A stretch of DNA of 64,000 nt from Nocardioidaceae bacterium (GTDB lineage Bacteria > Actinomycetota > Actinomycetes > Propionibacteriales > Nocardioidaceae), in the NCBI GenBank assembly GCA_030447865.1, contig JAUJOD010000002.1, positions 317,881 to 381,880 on the forward strand, written 5' to 3'. Both the position numbers and the translations under genes were made by a program. The notes beneath the pieces are model-generated. The model saw nothing but the letters and a program-made list of their open reading frames with translations. It was not told the origin of the DNA and did not search any database. This document shows, in pieces, positions 45,057 through 53,271 of the stretch. Every line of letters starts with the position of its first letter. The first letter of the stretch is position 1.

Positions 45057-45969
45057 CAGAATCGAGACTCGTGACGTCGATCCACCGCTTCGCGACGATC
45101 AGTCAGAAGCCGCTCGTGCCTCGCTGAGCGGAGTGCCACACGAGCCCGGCGCTCCCAAGCCCGACCCCATCGTCGTCGCCGACAACATCGTGCGCAAATT
45201 CGGCGGGCTCACCGCGGTCGACGTAGAGCACCTTGAGATCCAGCGCAATGTGATCACCGCGCTGATCGGACCGAACGGTGCTGGCAAGACCACGTTCTTC
45301 AACCTGCTCACCGGGTTCGACAAGCCGGATGAGGGGCGCTGGTCCTTCGAGGGTCACAACCTGAACGGTATGTCGGCGTACCGAGTTGCCCGGTTGGGCA
45401 TGGTGCGGACGTTCCAGCTGACGAAGGTGCTGTCGCGACTCAGCGTGATGGAGAACATGCGCCTAGGGGCAACCGGGCAATCCGGTGAGAACCTCTGGCA
45501 GGCGATGTTCGCGCCGTTCTGGAGGAGCCAGGAGAAGGCGAACTCAAGCCGTGCCGTGGCCCTGCTGGAGCGGTTCAGTCTCGAGCCGAAGAAGGACGAC
45601 TTCGCCGGCTCGCTGTCAGGCGGGCAGCGCAAGCTGCTTGAGATGGCCCGCGCGTTGATGGTGGAACCAGCCCTGGTGATGCTCGACGAGCCCATGGCCG
45701 GGGTGAACCCAGCGCTGAAGCAGTCATTGCTCGGCCATGTGAAGTCGCTCCGCGAGGACGGCATGACCGTGCTCTTCGTCGAGCACGACATGGACATGGT
45801 TCGTGACATCTCCGACTGGGTCATCGTGATGGCCCAAGGACGCATCATCGCTGAGGGACCGCCTGAGGCGGTGATGTCGGACCCCAAGGTGATCGACGCC
45901 TATCTCGGCGCCCACCACGACGCGGAACTCGATCTGGACGAGAGTCAGAGCGGAGACCGCAATGGCTGA
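45046..45969 (+). CDS. livG: Branched-chain amino-acid ABC transporter ATP-binding protein LivG
   Basis: A 307-residue ATPase subunit. Walker A is GPNGAGKTT, the signature is LSGGQRKLLEMARAL, and Walker B is ALVMLDEPMAGV followed by the H-loop FVEHDMDMV. An N-terminal extension of ~45 residues (DRIETRDVDPPLRDDQSEAA) precedes the usual start of the domain. The ATG at 45046 overlaps livM; the GTG at 45071 is not in frame and was not used. The stop overlaps livF's start. Confidence 0.93.
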   Translation: MVADRIETRDVDPPLRDDQSEAARASLSGVPHEPGAPKPDPIVVADNIVRKFGGLTAVDVEHLEIQRNVITALIGPNGAGKTTFFNLLTGFDKPDEGRWSFEGHNLNGMSAYRVARLGMVRTFQLTKVLSRLSVMENMRLGATGQSGENLWQAMFAPFWRSQEKANSSRAVALLERFSLEPKKDDFAGSLSGGQRKLLEMARALMVEPALVMLDEPMAGVNPALKQSLLGHVKSLREDGMTVLFVEHDMDMVRDISDWVIVMAQGRIIAEGPPEAVMSDPKVIDAYLGAHHDAELDLDESQSGDRNG

Positions 45970-46735
45970 GTCGACCACCACGGCAGAGCGCGATGTGCAC
46001 CTGGCTGCTGCCGAGGGAGCGGTACTGCGAGCGGACAACGTTGTCGCCGGCTACCTGCCTGGTGTGAACATCCTCAACGGAACCGACCTGTACTGCCAGG
46101 CTGGTGAGTTGGTCGGCATCATCGGCCCGAACGGCGCCGGCAAGTCTACCCTGCTCAAAGCACTTTTCGGGCTCGTGAAGATCCGCTCTGGCAGCGTGCA
46201 GCTCAACGGCAAGGACGTCACCAACCAACGGGCCGACCTCTTGGTATGCGCCGGCATCGGTTTCGTCCCGCAGAGCAACAACGTCTTCCCCACCCTGACG
46301 ATCCAAGAGAACCTCGAGATGGGCCTATATCAGGCACCCAAGCGCTTCACCGAGCGCTTCGACTTCGTCGCGTCGCTGTTCCCGACGCTGCGGGACCGCC
46401 GCAGCCAGCGCGCCGGGTCGCTGTCAGGCGGTGAGCGTCAGATGGTCGCGATGGGCCGTGCGCTGATGATGGAACCGTCTGTGCTGCTGCTCGACGAGCC
46501 GTCCGCCGGCCTCTCCCCGGTGATGCAGGACGAGGTCTTCGTGCAAACCCGGAAGATCAACCGGGCGGGTGTGTCGGTAGTCATGGTGGAGCAGAACGCC
46601 CGGCGCTGCCTGCAGATCTGCGATCGTGGCTATGTGCTTGACCAGGGACGCAACGCCTACACCGCCAGTGGACGAGAGCTGAGCAACGATCCCAAGGTCA
46701 TCGAGCTCTACCTCGGGACGCTCGCCAAGGCGTGA
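45962..46735 (+). CDS. livF: Branched-chain amino-acid ABC transporter ATP-binding protein LivF
   Basis: A 257-residue ATPase subunit pairing with LivG. Walker A is GPNGAGKST, the Q-loop region is FVPQSNNVFPTLTIQENLEM, the signature is LSGGERQMVAMGRALM, and Walker B is VLLLDEPSAGLSP. It starts within the last codons of livG (8-base overlap). It is followed by a strong hairpin terminator shared with livK, which is convergent. Confidence 0.94.
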   Translation: MAESTTTAERDVHLAAAEGAVLRADNVVAGYLPGVNILNGTDLYCQAGELVGIIGPNGAGKSTLLKALFGLVKIRSGSVQLNGKDVTNQRADLLVCAGIGFVPQSNNVFPTLTIQENLEMGLYQAPKRFTERFDFVASLFPTLRDRRSQRAGSLSGGERQMVAMGRALMMEPSVLLLDEPSAGLSPVMQDEVFVQTRKINRAGVSVVMVEQNARRCLQICDRGYVLDQGRNAYTASGRELSNDPKVIELYLGTLAKA

Positions 46736-46761
46736 GACGCGCTCGCTAGCGGAGTCAAAAA

Positions 46762-46796
46762 GGAAAGGGGCCCGGCCAATTGGCCGAGCCCCTTCC
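46762..46796. terminator. Bidirectional hairpin terminator between livF and livK
   Basis: GGAAAGGGGCCCGGCCAA (46762-46779) pairs with TTGGCCGAGCCCCTTCC (46780-46796) with little loop and one mismatch or bulge. AAAAA lies just upstream on the plus strand, which would be a T-run for the minus-strand livK transcript. It sits between two convergent genes. Confidence 0.82.
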
Positions 46797-46821
46797 GATG
46801 AGAGCCACTATCAAGCAGTGA

Positions 46822-48147
46822 TCAGATCACGCCGATGACGTACTCCAGCGGCTCGTAGGTGTTGTCCGGGCCGTACTGGAAGATACCGATCGTCGCCTTT
46901 GAGGGGCTGCCTGTCTCGTTGAGGTCAACCGGACCCGAGACCCCGTCGTAGTCGATGTCCTCACCGTCCTCGAGCAGACCGACGCACTCGGAGTACTCCG
47001 TGCACTTGGTGCCGCCCTCGGAGATCTCGACCAGCTTGGACGCAATCGCCTCGCCCGAGTCGTCCCCCGAAGCGGTCGCAGCCAGCGCCGACATGATCGT
47101 TGCGTCGTACGACTCGGGACCATAGGTGAAGTCCTTGAGCTTTGGGTCTGTCTCCAGCATCCGCTCACGGAAGTCACCGGTCAGCTCCGCACCGGGGAAC
47201 GTCGCCTTGACGCCGTCGAGAGTGCCGGGATCGAAATCGGCGGAGTAGTCAGCGGTGTTGCCGTCGACGAAGTACGTCTGCACGTCCTGCGGCCCGACTC
47301 CATTGGCGATGAGCTCCGGGATGATCTTCGTCGTCTCGTTGAACGCGATGAGCACGATGGCGTCGGGGCGGGTAGCGGCGACAGCGTTGGCCTCGGCCGT
47401 GAAGTTGGTGGCGTCGGCGGAGTACAGCTTCTTGGTGGCGACGGTGGCGCCGGCCTTCTCGATGCCCTTGGCGACCTGGTTCGCGAGCGCCACGCCGTAG
47501 GAGTCCTGACGGGCCAGGATCGCGATGTTGGAGTAGCCGTCCTCGACAACTGTGTTGGCCATCACGGCGCCCTGCAGAACGTCAGAGGGAGCAGTGCGGA
47601 AGTACAGCCCCTTGTCGTCATAGGTGTCGAAGGCGGTAGAGGTGTTGGCTGGGGAGAACTGAACCACACCGGCGTTGACGATCTTGTCGATGACGCTGAG
47701 GGAGACGCTCGAGGACGCCGCACCGATGATCACGTCAGCATTTGCGTCGAGCAGCTTGTCGACGCCCGCACCAGCGATGTCTGGCGTGCCATCACCGGAG
47801 TCGGCCTGCTTCTCGACGACATCCTCGCCAAGCACGCCGCCAGCTTCGTTGATGTCGTTGACAGCCAGTTCGACACCAGCGAACTCTGGGGGACCGAGGA
47901 AGCCTAGGTCACCGGTCACCGGGAGCAGTGAGCCGACAACCAACTGGCCATCACCTTTGCCCTCGGGGGCCGGGGTCGACTCGGTCTCGTCGGTGGGGCT
48001 GGCTTCGGTGGTCGTTTCAGTAGTCGTTTCGGTCTCTTCGGTGGCGCCAGCGTTGTTGCCGCCGGTGTCTTGGGCGCACGAGGCGAGTACAAGGGCCGCT
48101 GTGGCGGACACCGTCGCCAGTCGCGCTGTACGTGTGAGGCGGATCAT
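46822..48147 (-). CDS. livK: Branched-chain amino-acid ABC transporter substrate-binding lipoprotein
   Basis: A 441-residue extracellular binding lipoprotein. The signal MIRLTRTARLATVSATAALV ends in the lipobox LASC. A Thr/Glu/Pro-rich linker of ~40 residues (TEETETTTETTTEAS) spans the wall side. The type 1 periplasmic-binding fold starts at LVVGSLLPVTGDLGFLGPPE. It delivers branched-chain amino acids or related compounds to LivHMGF. ATG 48147 has GGAGG four bases upstream. It is encoded convergently to livHMGF, not in the same operon. Confidence 0.92.
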   Translation of the reverse strand: MIRLTRTARLATVSATAALVLASCAQDTGGNNAGATEETETTTETTTEASPTDETESTPAPEGKGDGQLVVGSLLPVTGDLGFLGPPEFAGVELAVNDINEAGGVLGEDVVEKQADSGDGTPDIAGAGVDKLLDANADVIIGAASSSVSLSVIDKIVNAGVVQFSPANTSTAFDTYDDKGLYFRTAPSDVLQGAVMANTVVEDGYSNIAILARQDSYGVALANQVAKGIEKAGATVATKKLYSADATNFTAEANAVAATRPDAIVLIAFNETTKIIPELIANGVGPQDVQTYFVDGNTADYSADFDPGTLDGVKATFPGAELTGDFRERMLETDPKLKDFTYGPESYDATIMSALAATASGDDSGEAIASKLVEISEGGTKCTEYSECVGLLEDGEDIDYDGVSGPVDLNETGSPSKATIGIFQYGPDNTYEPLEYVIGVI

Positions 48148-48317
48148 GGACCCTCCGTTGTCAAAGGTGGTGGGGCGGCCGCGTTGCGCGGCCACGAATG
48201 CTGTTGGAGTGCAACCTAGCGCGATAATCCAGCCTCGTCACACCTCGCAGGGCCATCGCTGCCGCGTCGTTGCCATTTCGTGACATCGACGCCGTTTCGG
48301 ACGGCCCCTCGGGCGAC

Positions 48318-48341
48318 CCCTGCCTATGGGCCTAGGCAGGG
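48318..48341. repeat. Perfect 9-bp hairpin in the livK-tRNA intergenic region
   Basis: CCCTGCCTA (48318-48326), TGGGCC loop, TAGGCAGGG (48333-48341). It lies about 170 bases upstream of livK and 80 bases before the tRNA-like gene. It could be a terminator or an operator. Between 48148 and 48747 no protein gene is supported; the segment contains this hairpin, the tRNA-like gene and the inverted repeat at 48600. Confidence 0.5.
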
Positions 48342-48420
48342 CTATGCGACTGTCAGCGACCTGCGGGGGAACGAGAGAGGTTTGTCTCGGTCCCTCGGGC
48401 CGATACCGTATGAGCCGGGC

Positions 48421-48494
48421 GCCCTGGTATTCCAACCGGCAGAGAAAGCGGATTCAAAACCCGTACAGTGTGGGTTCGACTCCCACCCAGGGCA
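48421..48494 (+). tRNA. Class-I tRNA-like gene, anticodon CAA (nominal Leu)
   Basis: A 74-nt cloverleaf can be drawn. Acceptor GCCCTGG pairs perfectly with CCAGGGC, with A as discriminator and CCA not encoded. The T-arm is GTGGG-TTCGACT-CCCAC, perfect. The anticodon arm is GCGGA-TTCAAAA-CCCGT, with three good pairs, one G-T and one A-C. The D-arm is TTCC/AGAA with three pairs and GG in the loop. The variable region is only ~5 nt, so it lacks the long arm expected for leucine tRNAs reading UUG. It may be a degenerate or noncanonical tRNA. Confidence 0.65.
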
Positions 48495-48599
48495 CTCATG
48501 CGGAAAGTGTCGGCTCTCTGGCGGGCCATTCGCGAGCAAGTGAGGACGCGAGGCCGAGGTAGCGGCGGCCCTTCGATCCATACATCGTGTTGTTTGGCC

Positions 48600-48656
48600 A
48601 AACTGGTACGTTCTTGCGCCCTTATCCCCGTTTTGAGTGCAAGAACGTGCCAGTTT
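48600..48656. repeat. Long inverted repeat, 18-bp arms
   Basis: AAACTGGTACGTTCTTGC (48600-48617) pairs with GCAAGAACGTGCCAGTTT (48639-48656), 17 of 18 bases matching, around a 21-nt spacer. It begins inside a smaller palindrome TTTGGCCAAA. The left arm shares a 14-mer with 30263-30276. It lies ~105 bases after the tRNA-like gene; it may be its terminator or a dispersed palindromic element. Confidence 0.7.
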
Positions 48657-48747
48657 GCGACGGCCTGTCTGTACGGCGGCCCCACCGCGTGTGTGGGAAC
48701 TAAGGCGTGAAGCGGCCGGCGACCCACCTCGCCAGTGGTGATGCGAG

Positions 48748-48954
48748 CTAACTGGCCGGGTTCGGGGGGTCGGTACGCGAGCCCTCAGTGACCCGCTCGG
48801 CGTCGGACAGGGAGCTTGGCCCGTCGTCGTCAGGACGTCGGCTGGCGATCGCCTCGGCGTCTTCTGCGTCCATGCCGTCAGTCTGACGGTCGTCGTATCC
48901 GCCTTCGGCGTAGGAACTGGGGTTCTCGACGGGTTCCGGTGGGTTGCTAGTCAT
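48748..48954 (-). CDS. Small acidic hydrophilic protein, unknown function
   Basis: A 68-residue protein, MTSNPPEPVENPSSYAEGGY onward, rich in Asp, Glu, Ser and Pro, with no hydrophobic segment and probably disordered. ATG 48954 is chosen; a longer start at 48996 adds a basic, unrelated stretch. The ribosome site is weak. Similar short acidic proteins are common in actinomycete annotations. No function can be assigned. Confidence 0.5.
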   Translation of the reverse strand: MTSNPPEPVENPSSYAEGGYDDRQTDGMDAEDAEAIASRRPDDDGPSSLSDAERVTEGSRTDPPNPAS

Positions 48955-49011
48955 GGGTGCGCTGTACCCCCTCGGGACCGCAGTGATGCGTCGCACTGCG
49001 AGCAGTGGCCG

Positions 49012-50280
49012 TCAGCAGGTCGGCAGGCTGGCATCGGCGGCGTACAGGCCGAGCCGCTGCTTGAGGCGCAGGATGCGCTCTACCGAGCGGTTGATCCGCG
49101 CCTCGGTGATGCGGCCGTTGCGCACGGCGGCCAAGACCCCACGAACCGCCTCACCGGGCTGGGGCGGCATCAGCAGCACGTCCACCCCCGCGCCAATCGC
49201 CCGCACAGCGATCTGGCGGACACTGCCCCATGAGGTGATGCCGCCCATGTTGAGCGCGTCGGTGATCACCACGCCGTCGAACCCCAGCCGCTGGCGCAGC
49301 AGCCCCCGGGTGAGCGGCCCCGAGATCGTGGCCGGCCGACCCGTCCGGTCGACGGCCGGGAAGGCGAGGTGTCCGAGCATGACCACGTCGACGTGGTTGC
49401 GCACTGCCGCCTCGAACGGCGGCCGGTCGCGGCGTCGCCAGGTCGAGGCGTTGTCGGCGATCACGGCAGTTGAGGCGTGGCTGTCGGTCGTCGTCGACCC
49501 GTGGCCGGGAAAGTGCTTGGCCGTGGGAGCGACCCCGCCGGCGTGGTATCCGCACACCTGCGCCCGCACCAGGTGCGCAGCCACATCAGGGTCGGCGGAG
49601 AACGAGCGCGATCCGATCACTCCACCGCTGCCGGCGGTGTTGACGTCGGCGACCGGAGCAAGGTCGACGTTGACACCCAGCCGGTGCAGCAGCTCGCCGG
49701 TGCTGCGCGCCGTACGGCGTGCCCACCTCGCGTCCCCCCCGAAGTCTGCTCCAGCCGGCACCTCCTCGGTGCCCGGTATCCGGGTGACGACCCCGCCCTC
49801 CTGGTCGGTCATGACCAGCAGCGGCTCCCCGACTCGCCGCGACAAGCGCTGCGCCTGCTGCGACATGGCCCGGATCTGGTCCCTCGACTGCACATTCCCA
49901 CTGAAGTAGATCAGCCCGCCCGGGTGCAGGTTGCGGATCGTCTCGGTGGGCGCCGACGTACCCGAGAAGGCGACGACGACAAGCTGGCGTACCTTGTCGC
50001 GCAGCGACATCGACCTGATCCGGAGCAGGACCGGGTCGACATGGGGGGCGGCGGTGGGCTCAGCTGACCCGACCGTGGGCTCCGGTGACTCGTCGAAGCC
50101 GGTCGAAGGCGACCGAAGCTCCGCGGTGACCGAGGTCACCGCAGCCAGGGGGGTACGACGATCCGCCTGCGGGTCGTCGGACGACCGTTGCGGCGAGCCG
50201 CCGCAGGATGGCAGCACGACGGCTAGCGCCAGCCAGGTTGCGCCAACGGCGCGTCGACGCCGAAAGCCCCCGTCGGTCAC
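49012..50280 (-). CDS. nagZ: Glycoside hydrolase family 3 beta-N-acetylhexosaminidase lipoprotein (NagZ-like)
   Basis: A 422-residue secreted lipoprotein likely to remove N-acetylglucosamine from wall fragments. The signal ends in a lipobox-like VLPSC. A Ser/Pro/Thr linker to ~85 precedes the GH3 barrel: LLVMTDQEGGVVTRIPG, LGVNVDLAPVADVNT, the NagZ-defining KHFPGHGSTTTDSHAS, and VITDALNMGGI with the nucleophile Asp. ATG/GTG start at 50280 overlaps the pyk stop by four bases, so it is probably cotranscribed after pyk. Confidence 0.9.
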   Translation of the reverse strand: MTDGGFRRRRAVGATWLALAVVLPSCGGSPQRSSDDPQADRRTPLAAVTSVTAELRSPSTGFDESPEPTVGSAEPTAAPHVDPVLLRIRSMSLRDKVRQLVVVAFSGTSAPTETIRNLHPGGLIYFSGNVQSRDQIRAMSQQAQRLSRRVGEPLLVMTDQEGGVVTRIPGTEEVPAGADFGGDARWARRTARSTGELLHRLGVNVDLAPVADVNTAGSGGVIGSRSFSADPDVAAHLVRAQVCGYHAGGVAPTAKHFPGHGSTTTDSHASTAVIADNASTWRRRDRPPFEAAVRNHVDVVMLGHLAFPAVDRTGRPATISGPLTRGLLRQRLGFDGVVITDALNMGGITSWGSVRQIAVRAIGAGVDVLLMPPQPGEAVRGVLAAVRNGRITEARINRSVERILRLKQRLGLYAADASLPTC

Positions 50281-51737
50281 GGGGTGGCCAGCGCCGAAGA
50301 ACGGTAGGCGGGAGCCACGCCGTTCCTCGCATCACCCATGCGGTGCACGCGCATGGCGTTGGTGGAACCCGGGATACCCGGGGGGCTGCCGGCGACGATG
50401 ACCACCGTGTCGCCCTCGTGCAGACGCACGATGTCGAGCAGCGCCTTGTCGACCTGCATCGCCATCTCGTCAGTGTGCTCGACCTTGGCGACGAGGAACG
50501 TCTCGATCCCCCACGTCAGCGCGAGCTGTGAGCGCACCGCCGGCTCCGGGGTGAAGGCGAGCACCGGCACGTCCGAACGGTAACGAGCCAACCGCCGGGC
50601 CGTGTCGCCTGATTGGGTGAACGCGATCAGGTACCTGGCTCGCAGCTCCTGCGCCACCTGAACAGCCGCCTTGGCGATGACGCCGCCGCGGGTGCGGGTC
50701 GGCATCGAGGTTGCGGCCATCCGGTACAGGCCGTGGTCCTCGGTGGACTCGATGATCCGGGCCATCGTCTCCACGGACTCGACCGGGTACCTGCCGATAC
50801 TCGTCTCTCCCGACAGCATGACCGCATCGGCACCGTCGAGAACGGCGTTGGCGACGTCGGAGGCCTCGGCGCGCGTGGGCCGAGCAGCTGAGATCATCGA
50901 CTCGAGCATCTGGGTCGCAACGACGACCGGCTTAGCAGAACGCCGAGCCAGCTCGGTGACGTGCTTTTGCAGCAGCGGCACCTCCTCCAGCGGCATCTCG
51001 ACACCGAGGTCGCCCCGCGCCACCATTACGCCGTCGAACTCCTCGAGGATCTCCTCTATCGCCTCGATGGCCTGCGGCTTCTCGATCTTGGCTATCACCG
51101 GCAGCCACACGCCCTCCTCGTCCATGATCTTGCGGACGTCGGCTGCGTCGGCGGCGGATCGGACGAACGACAGCGCCACCATGTCGGCCCGCAGGTGCAG
51201 CGCCCACCGGAGATCCTCGATGTCCTTGTCGCTCAGCGCCGGCACGCTGACCCGCACCCCAGGCAGGTTGATGCCCTTGTTGTCGCTCAGCACCCCGCCT
51301 ACCTCGACAGTGGTCGCCACGTCGGTGGCCGACACACCCGTGACCCGGAGCCTGACCCGACCGTCGTCGACCAGGATGGTGGCGCCGGTGTGCACGTCGG
51401 TCGGCAGCCCGGCGTACGTCGTCGAGCAGATCTCGCGGGTGCCCTCGACGTCCCTGGTCGTGATCGTGAACCTGTCGCCCGCCGCCACCGTCACCGGCCC
51501 GGCGGCGAACCGGCCGAGCCGGATCTTCGGGCCCTGTAGGTCGACCAGGACGCCGACGGCTCGACCGGCCGCGTCGGAGGCTTCCCTGACCCTGCGGTAG
51601 TACGTCTCGTGGTGGCGGTAATCGCCATGGCTGAGGTTGAGCCGGGCAACGTTCATGCCGGCGTCGACGAGCTGCCCGATCTTCTCCGGGGTGGAGGTTG
51701 CCGGCCCGAGCGTGCAGACGATCTTTGCGCTTCGCAC
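50277..51737 (-). CDS. pyk: Pyruvate kinase
   Basis: A 486-residue glycolytic enzyme making pyruvate and ATP from phosphoenolpyruvate. Motifs: MRSAKIVCTLGPATSTPEKI at the start, NVARLNLSHGDYRHH, IAKIEKPQAIEAIEEIL with the active-site Lys, MVARGDLGVEMPLEEVPLLQ and KPVVVATQMLESM. The C-terminal regulatory domain ends with GSPPGIPGSTNAMRVHRMGD. The start is a GTG. It overlaps nagZ at its 3' end by four bases. Confidence 0.96.
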   Translation of the reverse strand: MRSAKIVCTLGPATSTPEKIGQLVDAGMNVARLNLSHGDYRHHETYYRRVREASDAAGRAVGVLVDLQGPKIRLGRFAAGPVTVAAGDRFTITTRDVEGTREICSTTYAGLPTDVHTGATILVDDGRVRLRVTGVSATDVATTVEVGGVLSDNKGINLPGVRVSVPALSDKDIEDLRWALHLRADMVALSFVRSAADAADVRKIMDEEGVWLPVIAKIEKPQAIEAIEEILEEFDGVMVARGDLGVEMPLEEVPLLQKHVTELARRSAKPVVVATQMLESMISAARPTRAEASDVANAVLDGADAVMLSGETSIGRYPVESVETMARIIESTEDHGLYRMAATSMPTRTRGGVIAKAAVQVAQELRARYLIAFTQSGDTARRLARYRSDVPVLAFTPEPAVRSQLALTWGIETFLVAKVEHTDEMAMQVDKALLDIVRLHEGDTVVIVAGSPPGIPGSTNAMRVHRMGDARNGVAPAYRSSALATP

Positions 51738-51819
51738 TCACCGAGCGTACCCGCGCTCAGCCGCCGGCTCCCGCAACCGGACGCAGGGCAGGACCGACAA
51801 CGTTGCGGGTCGAGGAGCC

Positions 51820-52215
51820 TCAGCCCGCCAGCGCCAGCAGGGCACGGGCGTAGGCCCGCTCGGCGTCCACGTCGATGTGCCGTTGCTGCTCCCCGTGCTG
51901 TGACACGACGGCGATGAAGCCCCCCGGCGTCGCCTCCAGCCGGACGAACCGGTCACCGAGCAGGTGACGGAGTTGGTCTTCGCGCGGAAGCCAGACCACC
52001 TCGCGCTCCTCGACGCTGTCCAGCGCCCACTCGGTCGTGCCGTTGAAACGCAGGATCCGGCCGGTCGGCACGTCGTGTGCCTCGACCACCATGTCGCTGA
52101 TCAGGAAGACGTCGGAGTCCATGCCCCGGTCGGGCACCATGAACCGGTCCCCCACCACTGGCTCCCACTCGACTCCGGCGGCACGCAACCGCTGGGCGAG
52201 GTCGAGAGTGATCAT
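51820..52215 (-). CDS. Conserved actinobacterial protein, unknown function
   Basis: A 131-residue soluble protein, MITLDLAQRLRAAGVEWEPV onward. Distinctive conserved-looking blocks are VGDRFMVPDRGMDSDVFLIS, FNGTTEWALDSVEE and WLPREDQLRHLLGDRFV. I recall close relatives in many actinomycetes, some labelled 'pilus assembly CpaE' without evidence; no function is assigned here. It lies 82 bases upstream of pyk in the same direction and is divergent from the DUF2277 gene. Confidence 0.7.
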   Translation of the reverse strand: MITLDLAQRLRAAGVEWEPVVGDRFMVPDRGMDSDVFLISDMVVEAHDVPTGRILRFNGTTEWALDSVEEREVVWLPREDQLRHLLGDRFVRLEATPGGFIAVVSQHGEQQRHIDVDAERAYARALLALAG

Positions 52216-52265
52216 CGTCCTAGTGTGCCTGCCCAGCGGAAACTCTGCCGTCGTAGTCTGACGTC

Positions 52266-52490
52266 ATGTGCCGCAGTATCAAGACCCTGCGTCCGCCGTA
52301 CGAGGAGGACGTGACAGACGACGACGTGCGCGCCGCGGCGCTGCAGTACGTCCGGAAGGTGAGCGGCTTCCGGTCACCGGCCGCCCGCAACGCCGCGGCC
52401 TTCGACGACGCGGTCGACGCCATCACCGCCACCACGCGCAACCTGCTCGACAGGCTGGAGGTCAAGGCTCCTCGAGCCACTGCGCGCTGA
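52266..52490 (+). CDS. DUF2277 family protein
   Basis: A 74-residue protein starting MCRSIKTLRPPYEEDVTDDD, the hallmark N-terminus of DUF2277 (MCRxIxxLRxxxxxxT). The rest is helical: AAALQYVRKVSGFRSPAARN and AFDDAVDAITATTRNLLDRL. The function is unknown; the family is associated with DNA-related roles only by name in databases. It is divergent from the 131-residue gene and convergent with the VIT gene. Confidence 0.88.
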   Translation: MCRSIKTLRPPYEEDVTDDDVRAAALQYVRKVSGFRSPAARNAAAFDDAVDAITATTRNLLDRLEVKAPRATAR

Positions 52491-52512
52491 CCCACCGCCG
52501 CGGGCAGCTCGG

Positions 52513-53271
52513 CTAGCCGATCGCGGTACCGACCAGGTCGCCGATGAGGAAGGTCAGGCCGGCCGCCGCTGCACCGAGGATCAGCTGGCGCAGGCCGCCG
52601 TACCACCACGATCGAGTGGTGATCGACGTGACGACAGCGCCGCAGGCGAAGAGTGCCGTCAGGCTCACGACCAGCGCTGGAAGCACGTTGGTGGCGCCGA
52701 GGAGGTACGGCAGGACGGGGAGGAAGGCGCCTAGCGCGAACGACACGAACGACGAGACGGCGGCAACGACCGGAGATGGCAGGTTCTCCGGGTCGACGCC
52801 CAGCTCCTCGCGCACGTGTACGGCGACCGCCAGGTCGGGATCCTCGTGCACCTGTTCGGCGATCGCGGCGGCGAGACCAGGGTCGATGCCCCGACCGACG
52901 TACATGGCGGCGAGCTCGTCCTGCTCGGCTCGCGCGTTGTCACGGATCTCGCGCCGTTCGACCTCGATCTCCTTGTGCGTGTGCTCCGCCTGGCTGGCGA
53001 CCGAGGTGTACTCCCCCGCCGCCATCGAGAAGGCACCGGCCGCGAGCCCGGCGAGACCCGCCAACACGACCTCGGACGAGTGGTCACCCTTCGTCCCACC
53101 GACGACCCCGGCGATCAGGGCGAAGTTGGACACCAGCCCGTCCATCGCGCCGAACACGGCCGGCCGCAGCCAGCCACTCGTCACGTTGGCGTGCTCATGA
53201 CCGATGCCAATGTCGGCCGGCAGACCCGCCGGGTCGGGGCCGCTCGGGCGCTGCGCTGTCGGGTCAGTCAT
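52513..53271 (-). CDS. VIT1/CCC1-family metal transporter-like membrane protein
   Basis: A 252-residue membrane protein with five predicted helices. It has GWLRPAVFGAMDGLVSNFAL, the family's first-helix signature, then MAAGEYTSVASQAE, a charged cytoplasmic metal-binding region (EIEVERREIRDNARAEQDEL), and helices near the C-terminus. Family members move Fe2+ or Mn2+. Its start overlaps the lgt stop by four bases, so it is coupled to lgt at the end of the trp-lgt run. No iron box was seen. Confidence 0.87.
   Translation of the reverse strand: MTDPTAQRPSGPDPAGLPADIGIGHEHANVTSGWLRPAVFGAMDGLVSNFALIAGVVGGTKGDHSSEVVLAGLAGLAAGAFSMAAGEYTSVASQAEHTHKEIEVERREIRDNARAEQDELAAMYVGRGIDPGLAAAIAEQVHEDPDLAVAVHVREELGVDPENLPSPVVAAVSSFVSFALGAFLPVLPYLLGATNVLPALVVSLTALFACGAVVTSITTRSWWYGGLRQLILGAAAAGLTFLIGDLVGTAIG

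Noticed and set aside
48326-48727. Several overlapping short frames on both strands around the tRNA-like gene
   Set aside because: They cross the cloverleaf and the inverted repeat, have no ribosome sites and no recognisable domains.
48993-51740. A defence island around nagZ/pyk
   Set aside because: All genes here are housekeeping or wall-recycling types with no defence domain.
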